Shown here in pieces: positions 1-8,656 of a stretch of DNA of 64,000 bases. Under the pieces are notes generated by a model. The model was not told where the DNA came from and made no database searches. It was given only the letters and a program-made list of their open reading frames with translations. Within the stretch, counting starts at the first letter, position 1. Every line of letters begins with the position of its first letter. The stretch spans positions 806,001-870,000 of the forward strand of contig NZ_JAAATW010000001.1 of NCBI RefSeq assembly GCF_009908315.1. Direction: 5' to 3'. The stretch is from Paragemmobacter ruber. GTDB lineage: Bacteria > Pseudomonadota > Alphaproteobacteria > Rhodobacterales > Rhodobacteraceae. The position numbers and the translations under genes are program-made.

Positions 1-2204
1 TCGGGATGCAGGTCGATGCGGATATCCGTATCGGGCAGGTCTTTCAGCAGGCGCGCGAAAACTAGATGCGTGTCGGTGGGCAGGCCCTGCCAGTAGGGGG
101 CGTAGTGGCGGCCGGTCTCATGCCGCAGTTCGGCGGCGGGCCAATCGGCGAGGCGTTCGCGCAGGGCGCGCTTTGCCTCATCCTCGCGGTTTTCGCGGTT
201 GAGGGATTCGAGCCCTGCTTCCAGCGCCTCGACTGTCAGGCCATAGAGGCGGCGCAGGAGCATGGCCTTCCAGTTGTTCCATGTCCCCGGCCCGACGCCC
301 CGGATATCGCAGACCGTGAGGACGGTCAGAAGATCCAGCCTTTTGCGTGATTTCACCGCCTTGGCGAAATCGCGCACCGTGCGGGGATCGCCGATATCGC
401 GTTTCTGCGCGGTGTCGGACATCAGCAGGTGGTTGCGCACCAGCCATTCGACGGTTTCGGTTTCCTCGGCCGTCAGGCCAAGGCGCGGGCAGACGCGGCG
501 GGCGATCTGCGCGCCAAGGATCGAATGATCCTCGGGCCGGCCTTTGCCGATGTCGTGCAGGAAGAGCGCGACATAGATCACCTTGCGGTTCACCCCGCTT
601 TCGAGGATGCGCGAGGCGACGGGAAGCTCTTCCTCCAGTTCGCGGCGTTCGATCTGGGCGAGGATCGAGATGCACTGGATGATGTGTTCGTCCACCGTGT
701 AATGGTGGTAGAAGTTGAACTGCATCATCGCGACGACGGGTTCAAATTCCGGGATGAAGGCGGCGAGCACGCCCAGTTCGTTCATCCGGCGCAGGGCGCG
801 TTCGGGATTGCCGTGTTTCAGCAGAAGGTCGAGGAAGATCTGCACCGCCTCGGGGTCGGACTGCATGTCTTCGTCGATCAGGTCGAGCCGGGTGGTGATC
901 TGGCGCATCACATCGGGATGCAGCAGATAGCCGGTGCGCAGCGCCTCTTCGAACACGCGCAGGATGTTGAGCTTGTCGCGGAAGAAGCTGGCGGGATCGG
1001 TCAGGTCGAGCCGCCCCTGCACCAGCTTGTAGCCGGGTTTCACCCGTTTGGTGCGGCGGAAGATGCCCAGAAGGCTGGCCTCGGGCTTGGCGTGGCGGGC
1101 CTCAAGCTGGGTGAGGAAGACGCGGGTCAACTCGCCCACGCGGGTGGCGTGGCGGAAGTAGTCCTGCATGAAATGTTCGACGCCGCGCCTGCCGCCCCGG
1201 TCGGTATAGCCCATGCGGGCGGCCACCTCGACCTGCAGGTCGAAGGTCAGCTGGTCCATGGCGCGGCCGGTGATGTGGTGCAGGTGGCAGCGGGCGGCCC
1301 AGAGGAAATCTTCGGCGCGGGTGAAGATGTCGTATTCTTCGCGCGTCAACAGACCGGCGGCGACCAGACCTTCGGCATCGGCCACGCGGTTGAGGTATTT
1401 GCCGATCCAGTAGAGCGTCTGCAGATCGCGCAGGCCGCCCTTGCCCTCTTTCACGTTGGGTTCGAGGACATAGCGCTGGCCACCCTGCCGTTTGTGCCGG
1501 TCGGCGCGTTCGCGGAGCTTGGCGTCGATGAATTCGGGGCCGGTGTTGCGGAAGAGATCGCCCCAGAGCCTGTCACCCAGTTCGGTGGCCAGCGGTTCGT
1601 ATCCGGCGATAAAGCGGTGCTCCAGCAGGGCGGTGCGGATGGTGATATCCTCGCGCCCCATGCGGAGGCAGTCCTTCACCGTGCGCGAGGCGTGGCCCAC
1701 CTTCAGCTTCAGGTCCCACAGCATGTAGAGCAGGGATTCGATGACCGATTCCGCCCAAGGCGTGACCTTCCACGGGGTGAGGAAGAGGAGATCCACATCG
1801 GAATGGGGCGCCATCTCGGCCCGGCCATAGCCGCCCACGGCGAGGACGGCCATGCGTTCGGCCTCGGTCGGGTTGGACAGCGGGTGGAGGATGTGGCGGG
1901 CGATGTCGAAGGCGGTGGCGACAAGGCCATCGGTCAGGTGGGCCTGCGCGCGCACAAGGGCGCGGGCGTCATGCGGGCGGGCGGTGAAGGCGGTGGCAAG
2001 CGCGGCGTTGCCGCGGGCGCGCGCCTCGGCCAGATGGCGGACGACGGTGGCGCGGGCGGTGCGCGGATCCTCGCCCGGGGTGAGATCGGCGCGGATGGCT
2101 GCGTACAGGGCGGGCAGGTCGATGATCGCCGCCCCCGGCAGGATCATGCCGGGGGGATCTGGGGGAAGCGGGGTATCCGGGGGGGCCAGCGCGGCCTTGG
2201 TCAT
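1..2204 (-). CDS. glnD: Bifunctional PII uridylyltransferase/uridylyl-removing enzyme GlnD (C-terminus beyond window)
   Basis: GlnD adds UMP to, and removes it from, PII proteins according to glutamine level, and so sets nitrogen assimilation. The minus strand reads open from the ATG at 2204 to the window edge. A nucleotidyltransferase motif GGYGRAEMAPHSDVDLLF begins at about residue 124, and an HD-domain motif HDIGKGRPEDHS lies at about residue 550. About 734 codons are visible. The family is usually about 930 residues long, so the C-terminal ACT (glutamine-sensing) domains probably lie outside the window. The gene follows the lipoprotein gene at 2228-3385 on the same strand after 23 bp, so the two may be cotranscribed. 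The long plus-strand open frame over this region is a high-GC shadow. Confidence 0.95.
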   Translation of the reverse strand, partial: MTKAALAPPDTPLPPDPPGMILPGAAIIDLPALYAAIRADLTPGEDPRTARATVVRHLAEARARGNAALATAFTARPHDARALVRAQAHLTDGLVATAFDIARHILHPLSNPTEAERMAVLAVGGYGRAEMAPHSDVDLLFLTPWKVTPWAESVIESLLYMLWDLKLKVGHASRTVKDCLRMGREDITIRTALLEHRFIAGYEPLATELGDRLWGDLFRNTGPEFIDAKLRERADRHKRQGGQRYVLEPNVKEGKGGLRDLQTLYWIGKYLNRVADAEGLVAAGLLTREEYDIFTRAEDFLWAARCHLHHITGRAMDQLTFDLQVEVAARMGYTDRGGRRGVEHFMQDYFRHATRVGELTRVFLTQLEARHAKPEASLLGIFRRTKRVKPGYKLVQGRLDLTDPASFFRDKLNILRVFEEALRTGYLLHPDVMRQITTRLDLIDEDMQSDPEAVQIFLDLLLKHGNPERALRRMNELGVLAAFIPEFEPVVAMMQFNFYHHYTVDEHIIQCISILAQIERRELEEELPVASRILESGVNRKVIYVALFLHDIGKGRPEDHSILGAQIARRVCPRLGLTAEETETVEWLVRNHLLMSDTAQKRDIGDPRTVRDFAKAVKSRKRLDLLTVLTVCDIRGVGPGTWNNWKAMLLRRLYGLTVEALEAGLESLNRENREDEAKRALRERLADWPAAELRHETGRHYAPYWQGLPTDTHLVFARLLKDLPDTDIRIDLHP

Positions 2205-2227
2205 GGCGGGCGGGCCTGCGTGCGGCG

Positions 2228-3385
2228 TCAGAAGCCCGCGCCGCCGAAGCTGCGCGGCGCCGGGTCGATCAGGGTGACGGCGTTGTTCTGGATGCGCGCA
2301 ATGGCAAGGCCGCGTTCGTTCGTGCCGTCGCTGCGCAGGCGGAAGACGCCGTTTACGCCCACGAAGCCCGCGCCCTGCGTCAGCGAGGCGCTGTCCATCC
2401 CGCGGCCCTGCTTGGCCAGCGCGCCGATGGCGGCGATGCCGTCATAGGCGATGGCGGAAACGGGGTGGGGCTGTTCGCCGAAAGCCGCCTGATAGCGCGC
2501 CTGATATTGCGCGAAGAGCGCCGGGTCAGGCATGGCGAAGATGCCGCCTTGGACGCCGGGCAGCGACAGCGTGGCGGCGGGGATGTCCCAGCGGGTGAGG
2601 CCCACATATTGCACGGTGGTCGGGTTGACGCCGTTTTCCGACAGAAGCTGCGTGACCAGCGGCAGCGCGCCTGCCGTATCGGCGGTCAGGAAGACCGCCT
2701 GCGCGCCCGAGGATTTGGCCTGCGCGGCGATGGTCGGGATCGCCTGCACGATGCCGTTTTGCGAGAATTCGTAAGATCCGGTGGCCACCACGCTGCCGCC
2801 GGCGGCGGCGACGCCCTGCTGGATGGCCGCGCGCCCCGCCTCGCCCTGTGCGTTGCGGTCATGCACGATCATGATGTTCGACTGCCCGTTGCGCACGGCA
2901 TAGCTGGCCAGACGGCGGGCGGTGTTGTCGAAGGTGGGGCCGAGGACAAAGACATTGGCCCCGGCAATGGCGGGGTTGTTGGACAGGGACAGCACGTTCA
3001 CGCCCGCCGCCGCCACGGCGACCCCGGCGGCATTGGCCTCTTCGGCGAAGACGGGGCCGAGGATGACGGTCGCCCCTTCCGCCACCGCGCGCTGCGCGGC
3101 AGCGCTGGCCTGTGCGGGCTGGCCGCTGGTGGGATAGACCCGCAGGTCGATCTGCACGCCGCCCAGATCAGAGATCGCAAGGCGCGCGGCATTCTCGATC
3201 GACCGGGCCAGCAGCTGATCGCTGGCCTGCCCTGACCCCGAGGGGACGAGCAGCGCCACAGGCACCGCGTTGCCCTGCGGCACGGTGGTGCCGACGGTCG
3301 GCTGACAGGCGGCAAGGACGACCGCAGACAGGGCAATAACGGCCTGGCCCAGCGACTTGCGGGCGGTGCGCAAAACAGAGAACAT
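2228..3385 (-). CDS. LpoA/LppC-like lipoprotein (penicillin-binding protein activator family, periplasmic-binding fold)
   Basis: This 385-residue protein has a lipoprotein signal peptide: basic start, hydrophobic stretch and lipobox VLAAC with the lipidated cysteine at residue 27. The rest reads as a type-I periplasmic-binding fold (VALLVPSGSG near the mature N-terminus, then GPVFAEEA and later HDRNAQGEAG). The family in alphaproteobacteria is annotated as penicillin-binding protein activator or branched-chain amino-acid ABC binding protein. Context favours the first: it lies divergently from rsmI, with yraN next along, as in the enterobacterial rsmI/lpoA/yraN locus. No ABC permease genes are adjacent. 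Activation of peptidoglycan synthases is inferred from family and context only. Confidence 0.85.
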   Translation of the reverse strand: MFSVLRTARKSLGQAVIALSAVVLAACQPTVGTTVPQGNAVPVALLVPSGSGQASDQLLARSIENAARLAISDLGGVQIDLRVYPTSGQPAQASAAAQRAVAEGATVILGPVFAEEANAAGVAVAAAGVNVLSLSNNPAIAGANVFVLGPTFDNTARRLASYAVRNGQSNIMIVHDRNAQGEAGRAAIQQGVAAAGGSVVATGSYEFSQNGIVQAIPTIAAQAKSSGAQAVFLTADTAGALPLVTQLLSENGVNPTTVQYVGLTRWDIPAATLSLPGVQGGIFAMPDPALFAQYQARYQAAFGEQPHPVSAIAYDGIAAIGALAKQGRGMDSASLTQGAGFVGVNGVFRLRSDGTNERGLAIARIQNNAVTLIDPAPRSFGGAGF

Positions 3386-3489
3386 GCGGTTTCCTCACTC
3401 CTTGGTCGCAGCGGCACATGCCACGCTGAAATCGGGCTTCAACCTAAGGGGTTCCGGGGGGGAAGTAAACTTGTCAGGGAGCCGCGCGC

Positions 3490-4365
3490 ATGCCTTCGCC
3501 CAATCCGGCCTGGGAGACAAAGCCGCTGGCGGCGGGTCTCTACCTTGTCGCCACGCCGATCGGCACGGCGCGCGACATCACGCTGCGCGCGCTCGACATC
3601 CTCGCTTCGGCCGATGTGCTGGCGGCCGAGGACACGCGCACGCTGCGCCACCTGATGGAGATCCACGGCATCCCGCTGAACGGCCGCCCGGTGATCCCCT
3701 GCCACGACCATAACGAGGCCGCCGCGTCCCCGCGGCTCTTGCGCGCGGTGGCCGAGGGGAAATCGGTCGCCTATGCGTCGGAAGCCGGGACGCCGCTGGT
3801 GTCGGACCCGGGCTTCGTGATCGCGCGGGCGGCGGTGGCAGAGGGGCTCCCGGTGCTGGCAGCGCCCGGGGCTTCGGCCGTGCTCTGCGCGCTGGCGGTG
3901 GCGGGGCTGCCGTCCGACCGGTTCCATTTCGCAGGCTTTCCCCCGGCCACCCACGCCGCCCGCCTGCGGTTTCTGGAAGAGTTGCGCGCGGTGCAGGCCA
4001 CGCTCATCCTCTATGAATCCCCCCGCCGTCTCGCGGCGCTGCTGGCCGATGCGGCCAGGGTTCTGGGCGCGGATCGCGCGGCCGCGATCTGCCGCGAACT
4101 GACCAAGCGGCATGAAGAGGTGACACGCGCGCCGCTCGGACAGTTGGCCCAGTCCCACGCCCAAGCCGAGGTGAAGGGCGAGGTGGTGGTGGTCATCGAC
4201 CGCGCCGCGCCAGCGCAAGCAGACAGCGCGACGTGGACTGACGCGCTTGACCAGGCGCTGCTCACGCTGTCGGTCAAGGATGCCGCAGCCATGGTGGCCG
4301 AAGCCTACGGCCTGCCACGGCGGGACGTCTATCAGGTGGCCCTCGAGAAAGGGAAAGGGCGTTAG
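3490..4365 (+). CDS. rsmI: 16S rRNA (cytidine-1402-2'-O)-methyltransferase RsmI
   Basis: RsmI is a SAM-dependent methyltransferase that 2'-O-methylates C1402 in the decoding centre of 16S rRNA. The 291-residue product has the family signatures: VATPIGTARDITLRAL near the N-terminus, AEDTRTLRHLM, EAGTPLVSDPG, then GASAVLCAL and YESPRRLAALL. Length is normal for the family. The gene is divergent from the LpoA-like gene, with about 100 bp between the two starts, and is followed by yraN, which is a conserved neighbourhood in many proteobacteria. Confidence 0.95.
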   Translation: MPSPNPAWETKPLAAGLYLVATPIGTARDITLRALDILASADVLAAEDTRTLRHLMEIHGIPLNGRPVIPCHDHNEAAASPRLLRAVAEGKSVAYASEAGTPLVSDPGFVIARAAVAEGLPVLAAPGASAVLCALAVAGLPSDRFHFAGFPPATHAARLRFLEELRAVQATLILYESPRRLAALLADAARVLGADRAAAICRELTKRHEEVTRAPLGQLAQSHAQAEVKGEVVVVIDRAAPAQADSATWTDALDQALLTLSVKDAAAMVAEAYGLPRRDVYQVALEKGKGR

Positions 4366-4423
4366 GGGAATCTTCGCTTTTCTGGGGGAGAGTGGCGAAG
4401 GTTTTCGACAAAGGGGCCGGGCG

Positions 4424-4918
4424 ATGAGCAGATGGCAGGGGCAGGCCGGGACAGCACGCGCTTTGGCAGGGCGGGCGGTGGCAGGGCGAGCGGCAGCTGG
4501 GGTTGTGGCGGCCGGGGTTGTGGCGGCTGGACCGCCTCGATCAGCGGTTGCAATGGTTAAGGCGCGGCGGGGCCAACGGTCGCATCTGTCGGGGCTTGCG
4601 GCAGAAGATCAGGTTGCCCGGGCCTATGCCCGCGAAGGCATGCCCGTCTGCGCCCGACGCTGGCGCGGCAGCGCGGGAGAGATCGACATCGTGGCACGGG
4701 ACGGCGCGACGGTCGTCTTCATCGAAGTGAAGCAGAGCCGGACGCATGATGAGGCGGCGTCGCATCTGTCTGCCTTTCAGATGCAGCGCATCTGGGACGC
4801 TGGATGCGAATTCCTGGCCGGGGAGCCGCGGGGTTGCCTGACCGAGGTTCGCATTGATCTGGCGCTGGTCGATGGACAGGGTCGGATCGAGATCCTGCGC
4901 AACGTCTATGCTGCGTGA
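4424..4918 (+). CDS. yraN: YraN/UPF0102 family protein with repetitive N-terminal extension
   Basis: The C-terminal ~120 residues are a typical UPF0102 domain with a restriction-endonuclease-like fold. GLAAEDQVARAYAREG is followed by GEIDIVARDG and VVFIEVKQSR, which supply the D and E-x-K acidic/lysine set. The molecular role of YraN is not established. The start is uncertain. The ATG at 4424 has a purine-rich stretch (aaaggggccgg) upstream and gives 164 residues. The ATG at 4553 gives 121 residues, the normal family length, but has no visible ribosome site. The extra N-terminal segment is a low-complexity Ala/Gly/Val repeat encoded by 15-bp tandem units. It lies between rsmI and gshB. Confidence 0.85.
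   Translation: MSRWQGQAGTARALAGRAVAGRAAAGVVAAGVVAAGPPRSAVAMVKARRGQRSHLSGLAAEDQVARAYAREGMPVCARRWRGSAGEIDIVARDGATVVFIEVKQSRTHDEAASHLSAFQMQRIWDAGCEFLAGEPRGCLTEVRIDLALVDGQGRIEILRNVYAA
4465..4528 (+). repeat. 15-bp tandem repeat (minisatellite) in the 5' part of yraN
   Basis: Two imperfect 15-bp units (GGCAGGGCGGGCGGT, then GGCAGGGCGAGCGGC) lie at 4465-4494. Two more (GGGGTTGTGGCGGCC, then GGGGTTGTGGCGGCT) lie at 4499-4528. In the yraN frame they read as pentapeptides AGRAV, AGRAA, AGVVA, AGVVA. Unit length is a multiple of three, so gain or loss of units would keep the frame. Confidence 0.8.
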
Positions 4919-5041
4919 CGGCGCGGTGATCCGGGGCACCGGGCGGGCTCTGATCAAGGGGATGTGACCGATCGGCGGCGCGATTTGCATCCCGCGCGGG
5001 GAGGTGCGATCAAGGGGCGCAAGGACAAGCCGGAGTGACCC

Positions 5042-5986
5042 ATGCGCCTGAAGATCGCCCTGCAGATGGATCCGATTGGATCGGTCAACATCAACGCCGA
5101 TTCGACCTTTCGCATCGCACTGGAAGCGCAGGCACGCGGACACTCCCTGTTCTTCTACACGCCGGACCGGCTGGCCTTTGTCGAGGGGCGGGTGATGGCG
5201 CGGGGCTGGCCGATCGAGTTGCGCCGCGAGGTGGGCAATCACGTGACCTACGGACCCGAGGAAGAGGTGGATCTGGCGGAATTCGACGTGGTCTGGCTGC
5301 GGCAGGATCCGCCTTTCGACATGGGCTATATCACGACGACGCATCTACTGGAACTGATCCACCCCCGCACGCTGGTGGTGAACGATCCGTTCTGGGTGCG
5401 CAACTACCCCGAGAAACTGCTGGTGCTGCGCTTCCCGGACCTGACGCCGCCCACGGCCATCGCGCGGGATCTGGCCACCATCCGCGCCTTCAAGGCGCGG
5501 CATGGCGACATCATCCTGAAGCCGCTTTACGGGAACGGGGGTGCGGGGGTGTTCCGGCTGGACGCGAATGACCGCAACCTCGCCTCGCTGCATGAGATGT
5601 TCACGGGCATGAACCGCGAGCCGCTGATCGTGCAGAAGTTCCTGCCGGCGGTGGAGAAGGGTGACAAGCGGGTGATCCTTGTGGATGGCGAGCCCATCGG
5701 GGCGATCAACCGGGTGCCGCAGGCGGGGGAGACACGGTCCAACATGCACGCGGGCGGGCGGCCGGAAAAGATCGGGCTGACGGAGCGGGACCGCGAGATC
5801 TGTGCGCGAATCGGGCCGCTGCTGCGCGAGAAGGGGCAGGTCTTCGTGGGCATCGACGTGATCGGCGACTGGCTGACCGAGATCAATGTCACCTCTCCCA
5901 CCGGGTTGCAGGAGTTGGAGCGCTTCGACGGCACCAATGGTGCCGCCCGCATCTGGGAGGCGATCGAAGCCAAGCGGGCCGGTTGA
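5042..5986 (+). CDS. gshB: Glutathione synthase GshB
   Basis: GshB joins gamma-glutamylcysteine and glycine with ATP in the last step of glutathione synthesis. The 314-residue product begins [20 protein letters not shown], the standard GshB N-terminus. Family blocks follow: [21 protein letters not shown], the ATP-grasp region [16 protein letters not shown], and the C-terminal [19 protein letters not shown]. Length is normal. It follows yraN by about 120 bp and ends in a convergent gap with yifB that holds a GC-rich hairpin and an inverted repeat. Two glutathione S-transferase genes lie elsewhere in the window. Confidence 0.97.
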   Translation: MRLKIALQMDPIGSVNINADSTFRIALEAQARGHSLFFYTPDRLAFVEGRVMARGWPIELRREVGNHVTYGPEEEVDLAEFDVVWLRQDPPFDMGYITTTHLLELIHPRTLVVNDPFWVRNYPEKLLVLRFPDLTPPTAIARDLATIRAFKARHGDIILKPLYGNGGAGVFRLDANDRNLASLHEMFTGMNREPLIVQKFLPAVEKGDKRVILVDGEPIGAINRVPQAGETRSNMHAGGRPEKIGLTERDREICARIGPLLREKGQVFVGIDVIGDWLTEINVTSPTGLQELERFDGTNGAARIWEAIEAKRAG

Positions 5987-5988
5987 CG

Positions 5989-6073
5989 CGAATTTCCTTC
6001 GAAAATTCGACCCCGCCTGCGGCGGGGCTTTCCCCGGCCGGACGGGCTGCGCAGAATTTTCGAAGGAAATTCT
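5989..6073. repeat. Pair of AT-rich palindromes in inverted orientation, flanking a GC hairpin
   Basis: Hairpin A (5989-6009) has stem CGAATTT/AAATTCG and loop CCTTCGA. Hairpin B (6053-6073) has stem AGAATTT/AAATTCT and loop TCGAAGG. The 19 bp at 5990-6008 are the exact reverse complement of 6054-6072, so the two also form one larger inverted repeat spanning 45 bp. The element fills the gap between the convergent gshB and yifB genes. It belongs to the family also seen at 12855, 41029 and 56460. Confidence 0.85.
6011..6030 (+). terminator. Hairpin terminator after gshB
   Basis: CCCCGCC, loop TGC, GGCGGGG, followed by CTTTCC. It lies 24 bp after the gshB stop, inside the inverted repeat above. 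Its T run is weak, but its position in a convergent gap fits a terminator. Confidence 0.6.
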
Positions 6074-6094
6074 TGGCGCTAGCCCCTTTCACCG

Positions 6095-7609
6095 TCACCC
6101 CTTCGCACCGACCACGAGGCGATAGCCCACCGCCTCGGCCACATGGGGGCGACGGACCGCTTCGCTGCCATCCAGATCGGCGATGGTGCGGGCCACGCGC
6201 AGGATGCGGTGATAGCCGCGCGCGGTGAGGCCGAAGCGTTCCGCCGCGCGGGCGAGGAAATCGCGCCCCTCGGCATCAGGGCTGGCGGTTTCCTCCAGCA
6301 GTTTGCCCTCCATGTCGGCATTGGCGCGCAGGGCCGGGTTGCCCTTGAAGCGGGCGGTCTGGCGGGCGCGGGCGGCGGCAACACGTGCGGCGACGGTGGC
6401 AGAGCTGTCGCCGGTCGGGGGCAGGTCGAGATCCTGCCAGGCCACGGGGGGCGCTTCGACCCGCAGGTCGAAGCGGTCCATCAGGGGGCCCGAGATGCGG
6501 CCCAGATAATCCTCGCCGCAGATCGGGGCCTTGGTGCAGGCGCGGGAGGGATCGGTGAGATAGCCGCATTTGCAGGGGTTGGCGGCGGCGATCAGCAGGA
6601 AGCGGCAGGGATAGCGAATATGGGCATTGGCCCGGGCGACGACGACCTCGCCCGTCTCGATCGGTTGGCGCAGGGTTTCGAGCACGGGGCGCGCGAATTC
6701 GGGAAATTCGTCGAGGAACAGCACGCCGTTATGGGCGAGGCTGATCTCGCCCGGTTTGGCGCCCTTGCCGCCGCCGACGATGGCCGCCATCGACGCGGTG
6801 TGGTGGGGTTCGCGGAAGGGCCGGGTGCGCGAGATGCCGCCTTCGCTGATCAGGCCCGCGAGCGAGTGGATCATCGAGGTTTCCAGCGCCTCGGCCGCCG
6901 AAAGGGGCGGCAGGATGCCGGGCAGGCGGGCCGCGAGCATGGATTTGCCCGAGCCGGGAGTGCCGATCATCAGCATGTGGTGGCGGCCTGCAGCGGCAAT
7001 CTCCAGCGCGCGCTTGGCGCGTTCCTGCCCCTTGACCTCGCGCAGGTCGCGGGGGGTGGGGTCGGTGGTGACTTCGCCCGCTTCGGCGGGGGTGAGCGCG
7101 ATCTGGCCGGTGTAATGACGCACGACCTCATCCAGCGAGGTGGCGGCGATGACCTGCACGGCGTCGACCCAGGCCGCCTCTGGCCCCGAGGCACGGGGGC
7201 AGAGGAGGGTGCGATCCTCTTCGGCGGCGGCCATGGCGGCGGGCAGCGCGCCCGCGACCGGGATCAGCCGCCCGTCGAGCGACAACTCGCCGAGCGCGAC
7301 GGTGGCCTCCACCGCGTCCTTGGGCAGGATGTCGAGCGCGGCGAGCAGCGCGAGCGCGATGGGCAGGTCGAAATGCGAACCTTCCTTGGGCAGGTCGGCG
7401 GGCGAGAGGTTGACGATGATCCGGCGCGAGGGCAGCGCGATGGAGAGGGCGGAAAGTGCGGCGCGGACGCGTTCCTTCGCTTCGGACACCGCCTTGTCGG
7501 GCAGGCCCACCACGCCGAAATAGGGCATGCCGGGGGCGACGGCGCATTGCACCTCGACCATGCGCGCCTCGACCCCTTCGAAGGCCACCGTGAAGGCCCG
7601 TGCCAGCAT
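6095..7609 (-). CDS. YifB/ComM family Mg-chelatase-like AAA+ ATPase
   Basis: This 504-residue protein has an N-terminal ChlI-type domain (MLARAFTVAFEGVEARMVEV; FGVVGLPDKAVSEAKERVRAAL), a central Mg-chelatase AAA+ core with Walker A GTPGSGKS and Walker B-like GVLFLDEFPEF, and a C-terminal Mg-chelatase helical domain ending LTARGYHRILRVARTIADL. A CxC...C...C cluster (NPCKCGYLTDPSRACTKAPIC) resembles the zinc-ribbon insert of this family. ComM in other bacteria is a hexameric helicase that promotes branch migration during natural transformation. That role here is inferred from family only. A hairpin at 7613-7638 lies just upstream of its start. Confidence 0.93.
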   Translation of the reverse strand: MLARAFTVAFEGVEARMVEVQCAVAPGMPYFGVVGLPDKAVSEAKERVRAALSALSIALPSRRIIVNLSPADLPKEGSHFDLPIALALLAALDILPKDAVEATVALGELSLDGRLIPVAGALPAAMAAAEEDRTLLCPRASGPEAAWVDAVQVIAATSLDEVVRHYTGQIALTPAEAGEVTTDPTPRDLREVKGQERAKRALEIAAAGRHHMLMIGTPGSGKSMLAARLPGILPPLSAAEALETSMIHSLAGLISEGGISRTRPFREPHHTASMAAIVGGGKGAKPGEISLAHNGVLFLDEFPEFARPVLETLRQPIETGEVVVARANAHIRYPCRFLLIAAANPCKCGYLTDPSRACTKAPICGEDYLGRISGPLMDRFDLRVEAPPVAWQDLDLPPTGDSSATVAARVAAARARQTARFKGNPALRANADMEGKLLEETASPDAEGRDFLARAAERFGLTARGYHRILRVARTIADLDGSEAVRRPHVAEAVGYRLVVGAKG

Positions 7610-7612
7610 GCC

Positions 7613-7638
7613 ACCCCTGCCCTTTCACTGGCAGGGGT
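7613..7638 (-). terminator. Hairpin between the GST gene and yifB
   Basis: Perfect 9-bp stem ACCCCTGCC/GGCAGGGGT with an 8-nt loop, lying in the 43-bp gap between the GST stop (7653) and the yifB start (7609), both minus strand. There is no strong T run. It may attenuate read-through or shape the yifB leader. Confidence 0.5.
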
Positions 7639-7652
7639 AGCGCGGGAATGGT

Positions 7653-8537
7653 TTACGAACGGTAAAGGGCCATGAAGGCGGGCCAGGCTTCCGGATCGGC
7701 GACCGTCTTGTCGCGGCAGAAGGCGTTGCAGAAACCGAAGCGGCGGCCGTCCAGTTCCAGCGCATGGGTGACGGGCGTGCCGGAATAGGGGCAGGTGGCG
7801 TTTTCTGTATCCAGACCGTCCACCGCCCTTGCGGGCAGGGGGGCGGGGCCGGGCCAGGGCCGGGTGGGATAGTCGCGGCGATAGTAGTCCTGATCTGCGC
7901 CGTCGATCAGGCCCATCGCGCGCCAGCGGCGGAAGGAGGGGTGGGCGAGGTGCGCCTGCACATAGGCCATGGCGGCGGGGGTGACAGGCAGGTTGTAGGT
8001 GGCGATGCGGGTGGCGACCGGGGCGAACATCGCATCGGCCACGGAATAGGCCCCGCAGAGCCACGGGGTCTGGCTGCCGGTTTCCGACCGGGTCTCTGAT
8101 CGCGCCCATGACCAGATCACGTCAAGCCGGGCGAGATCGGCCAGCACCTGCTCTGTCGGGGCGCAATCGCTATAGCTGACGCGCAGGTTCATCGGGCAGT
8201 GGTTGCGAAGCGCGGTGAAACCGGCATGCATCTCGGCCGCCACCGCGCGGGCGATGGCGCGGGCCTTCGGATCGGCGGGCCAGAGCCCGGCCTCGGGGTG
8301 GCGGGTGGCGAGTTCCTCGGCAATCGCGATGGTTTCGGGGACGACCGCGCCTTCGGGCGTGCGCATGGTGGGGGCGGTGCGGGCGGGGTGGAACTGCCTG
8401 AGCAGGGTGGGCAGTTCATCGGTATAGAGCCGCGCGCGGTGCAGCGTGACCGGAATCCCGAAGGCATCGAAAAAGAGCCAGCCGCGCAAGCTCCACGAGG
8501 AATAGGCGCGGTCGCCGATCACGAGGTCATAGGTCAT
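7653..8537 (-). CDS. Glutathione S-transferase with C-terminal Cys-rich module
   Basis: The N-terminal ~215 residues are a GST. A thioredoxin-like domain opens MTYDLVIGDRAYSSWSLRGW, where the SSWS serine probably activates glutathione. A helical domain follows (LFFDAFGIP, GAYSVADAMFAPVATRI). Beyond this is a ~70-residue tail containing CPYSGTPVTHALELDG and GFCNAFCRDKTVADP. The C...C-N-x-F-C spacing resembles a small zinc-binding (YHS/TRASH-like) module. At 294 residues it is longer than a plain GST (~210-230). The substrate is unknown. I believe the fused tail recurs in Rhodobacteraceae relatives, but have not checked. Confidence 0.85.
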   Translation of the reverse strand: MTYDLVIGDRAYSSWSLRGWLFFDAFGIPVTLHRARLYTDELPTLLRQFHPARTAPTMRTPEGAVVPETIAIAEELATRHPEAGLWPADPKARAIARAVAAEMHAGFTALRNHCPMNLRVSYSDCAPTEQVLADLARLDVIWSWARSETRSETGSQTPWLCGAYSVADAMFAPVATRIATYNLPVTPAAMAYVQAHLAHPSFRRWRAMGLIDGADQDYYRRDYPTRPWPGPAPLPARAVDGLDTENATCPYSGTPVTHALELDGRRFGFCNAFCRDKTVADPEAWPAFMALYRS

Positions 8538-8656
8538 CCGGGTATCCTGTCCGCTGTCTGGGCCGTTCGGGGCGGCCGCTTGGTGTTTTGGGGGTCGTGG
8601 TGACAGGTTAGGTCAGCCCTGCTGTCCTGCCAATGCGTGTTTTGTGCGGTGGCGCA

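Noticed and set aside
429-2447. 672-codon plus-strand open frame
   Set aside because: It is antisense to glnD. The minus frame has the GlnD catalytic motifs, while the plus translation has no family features.
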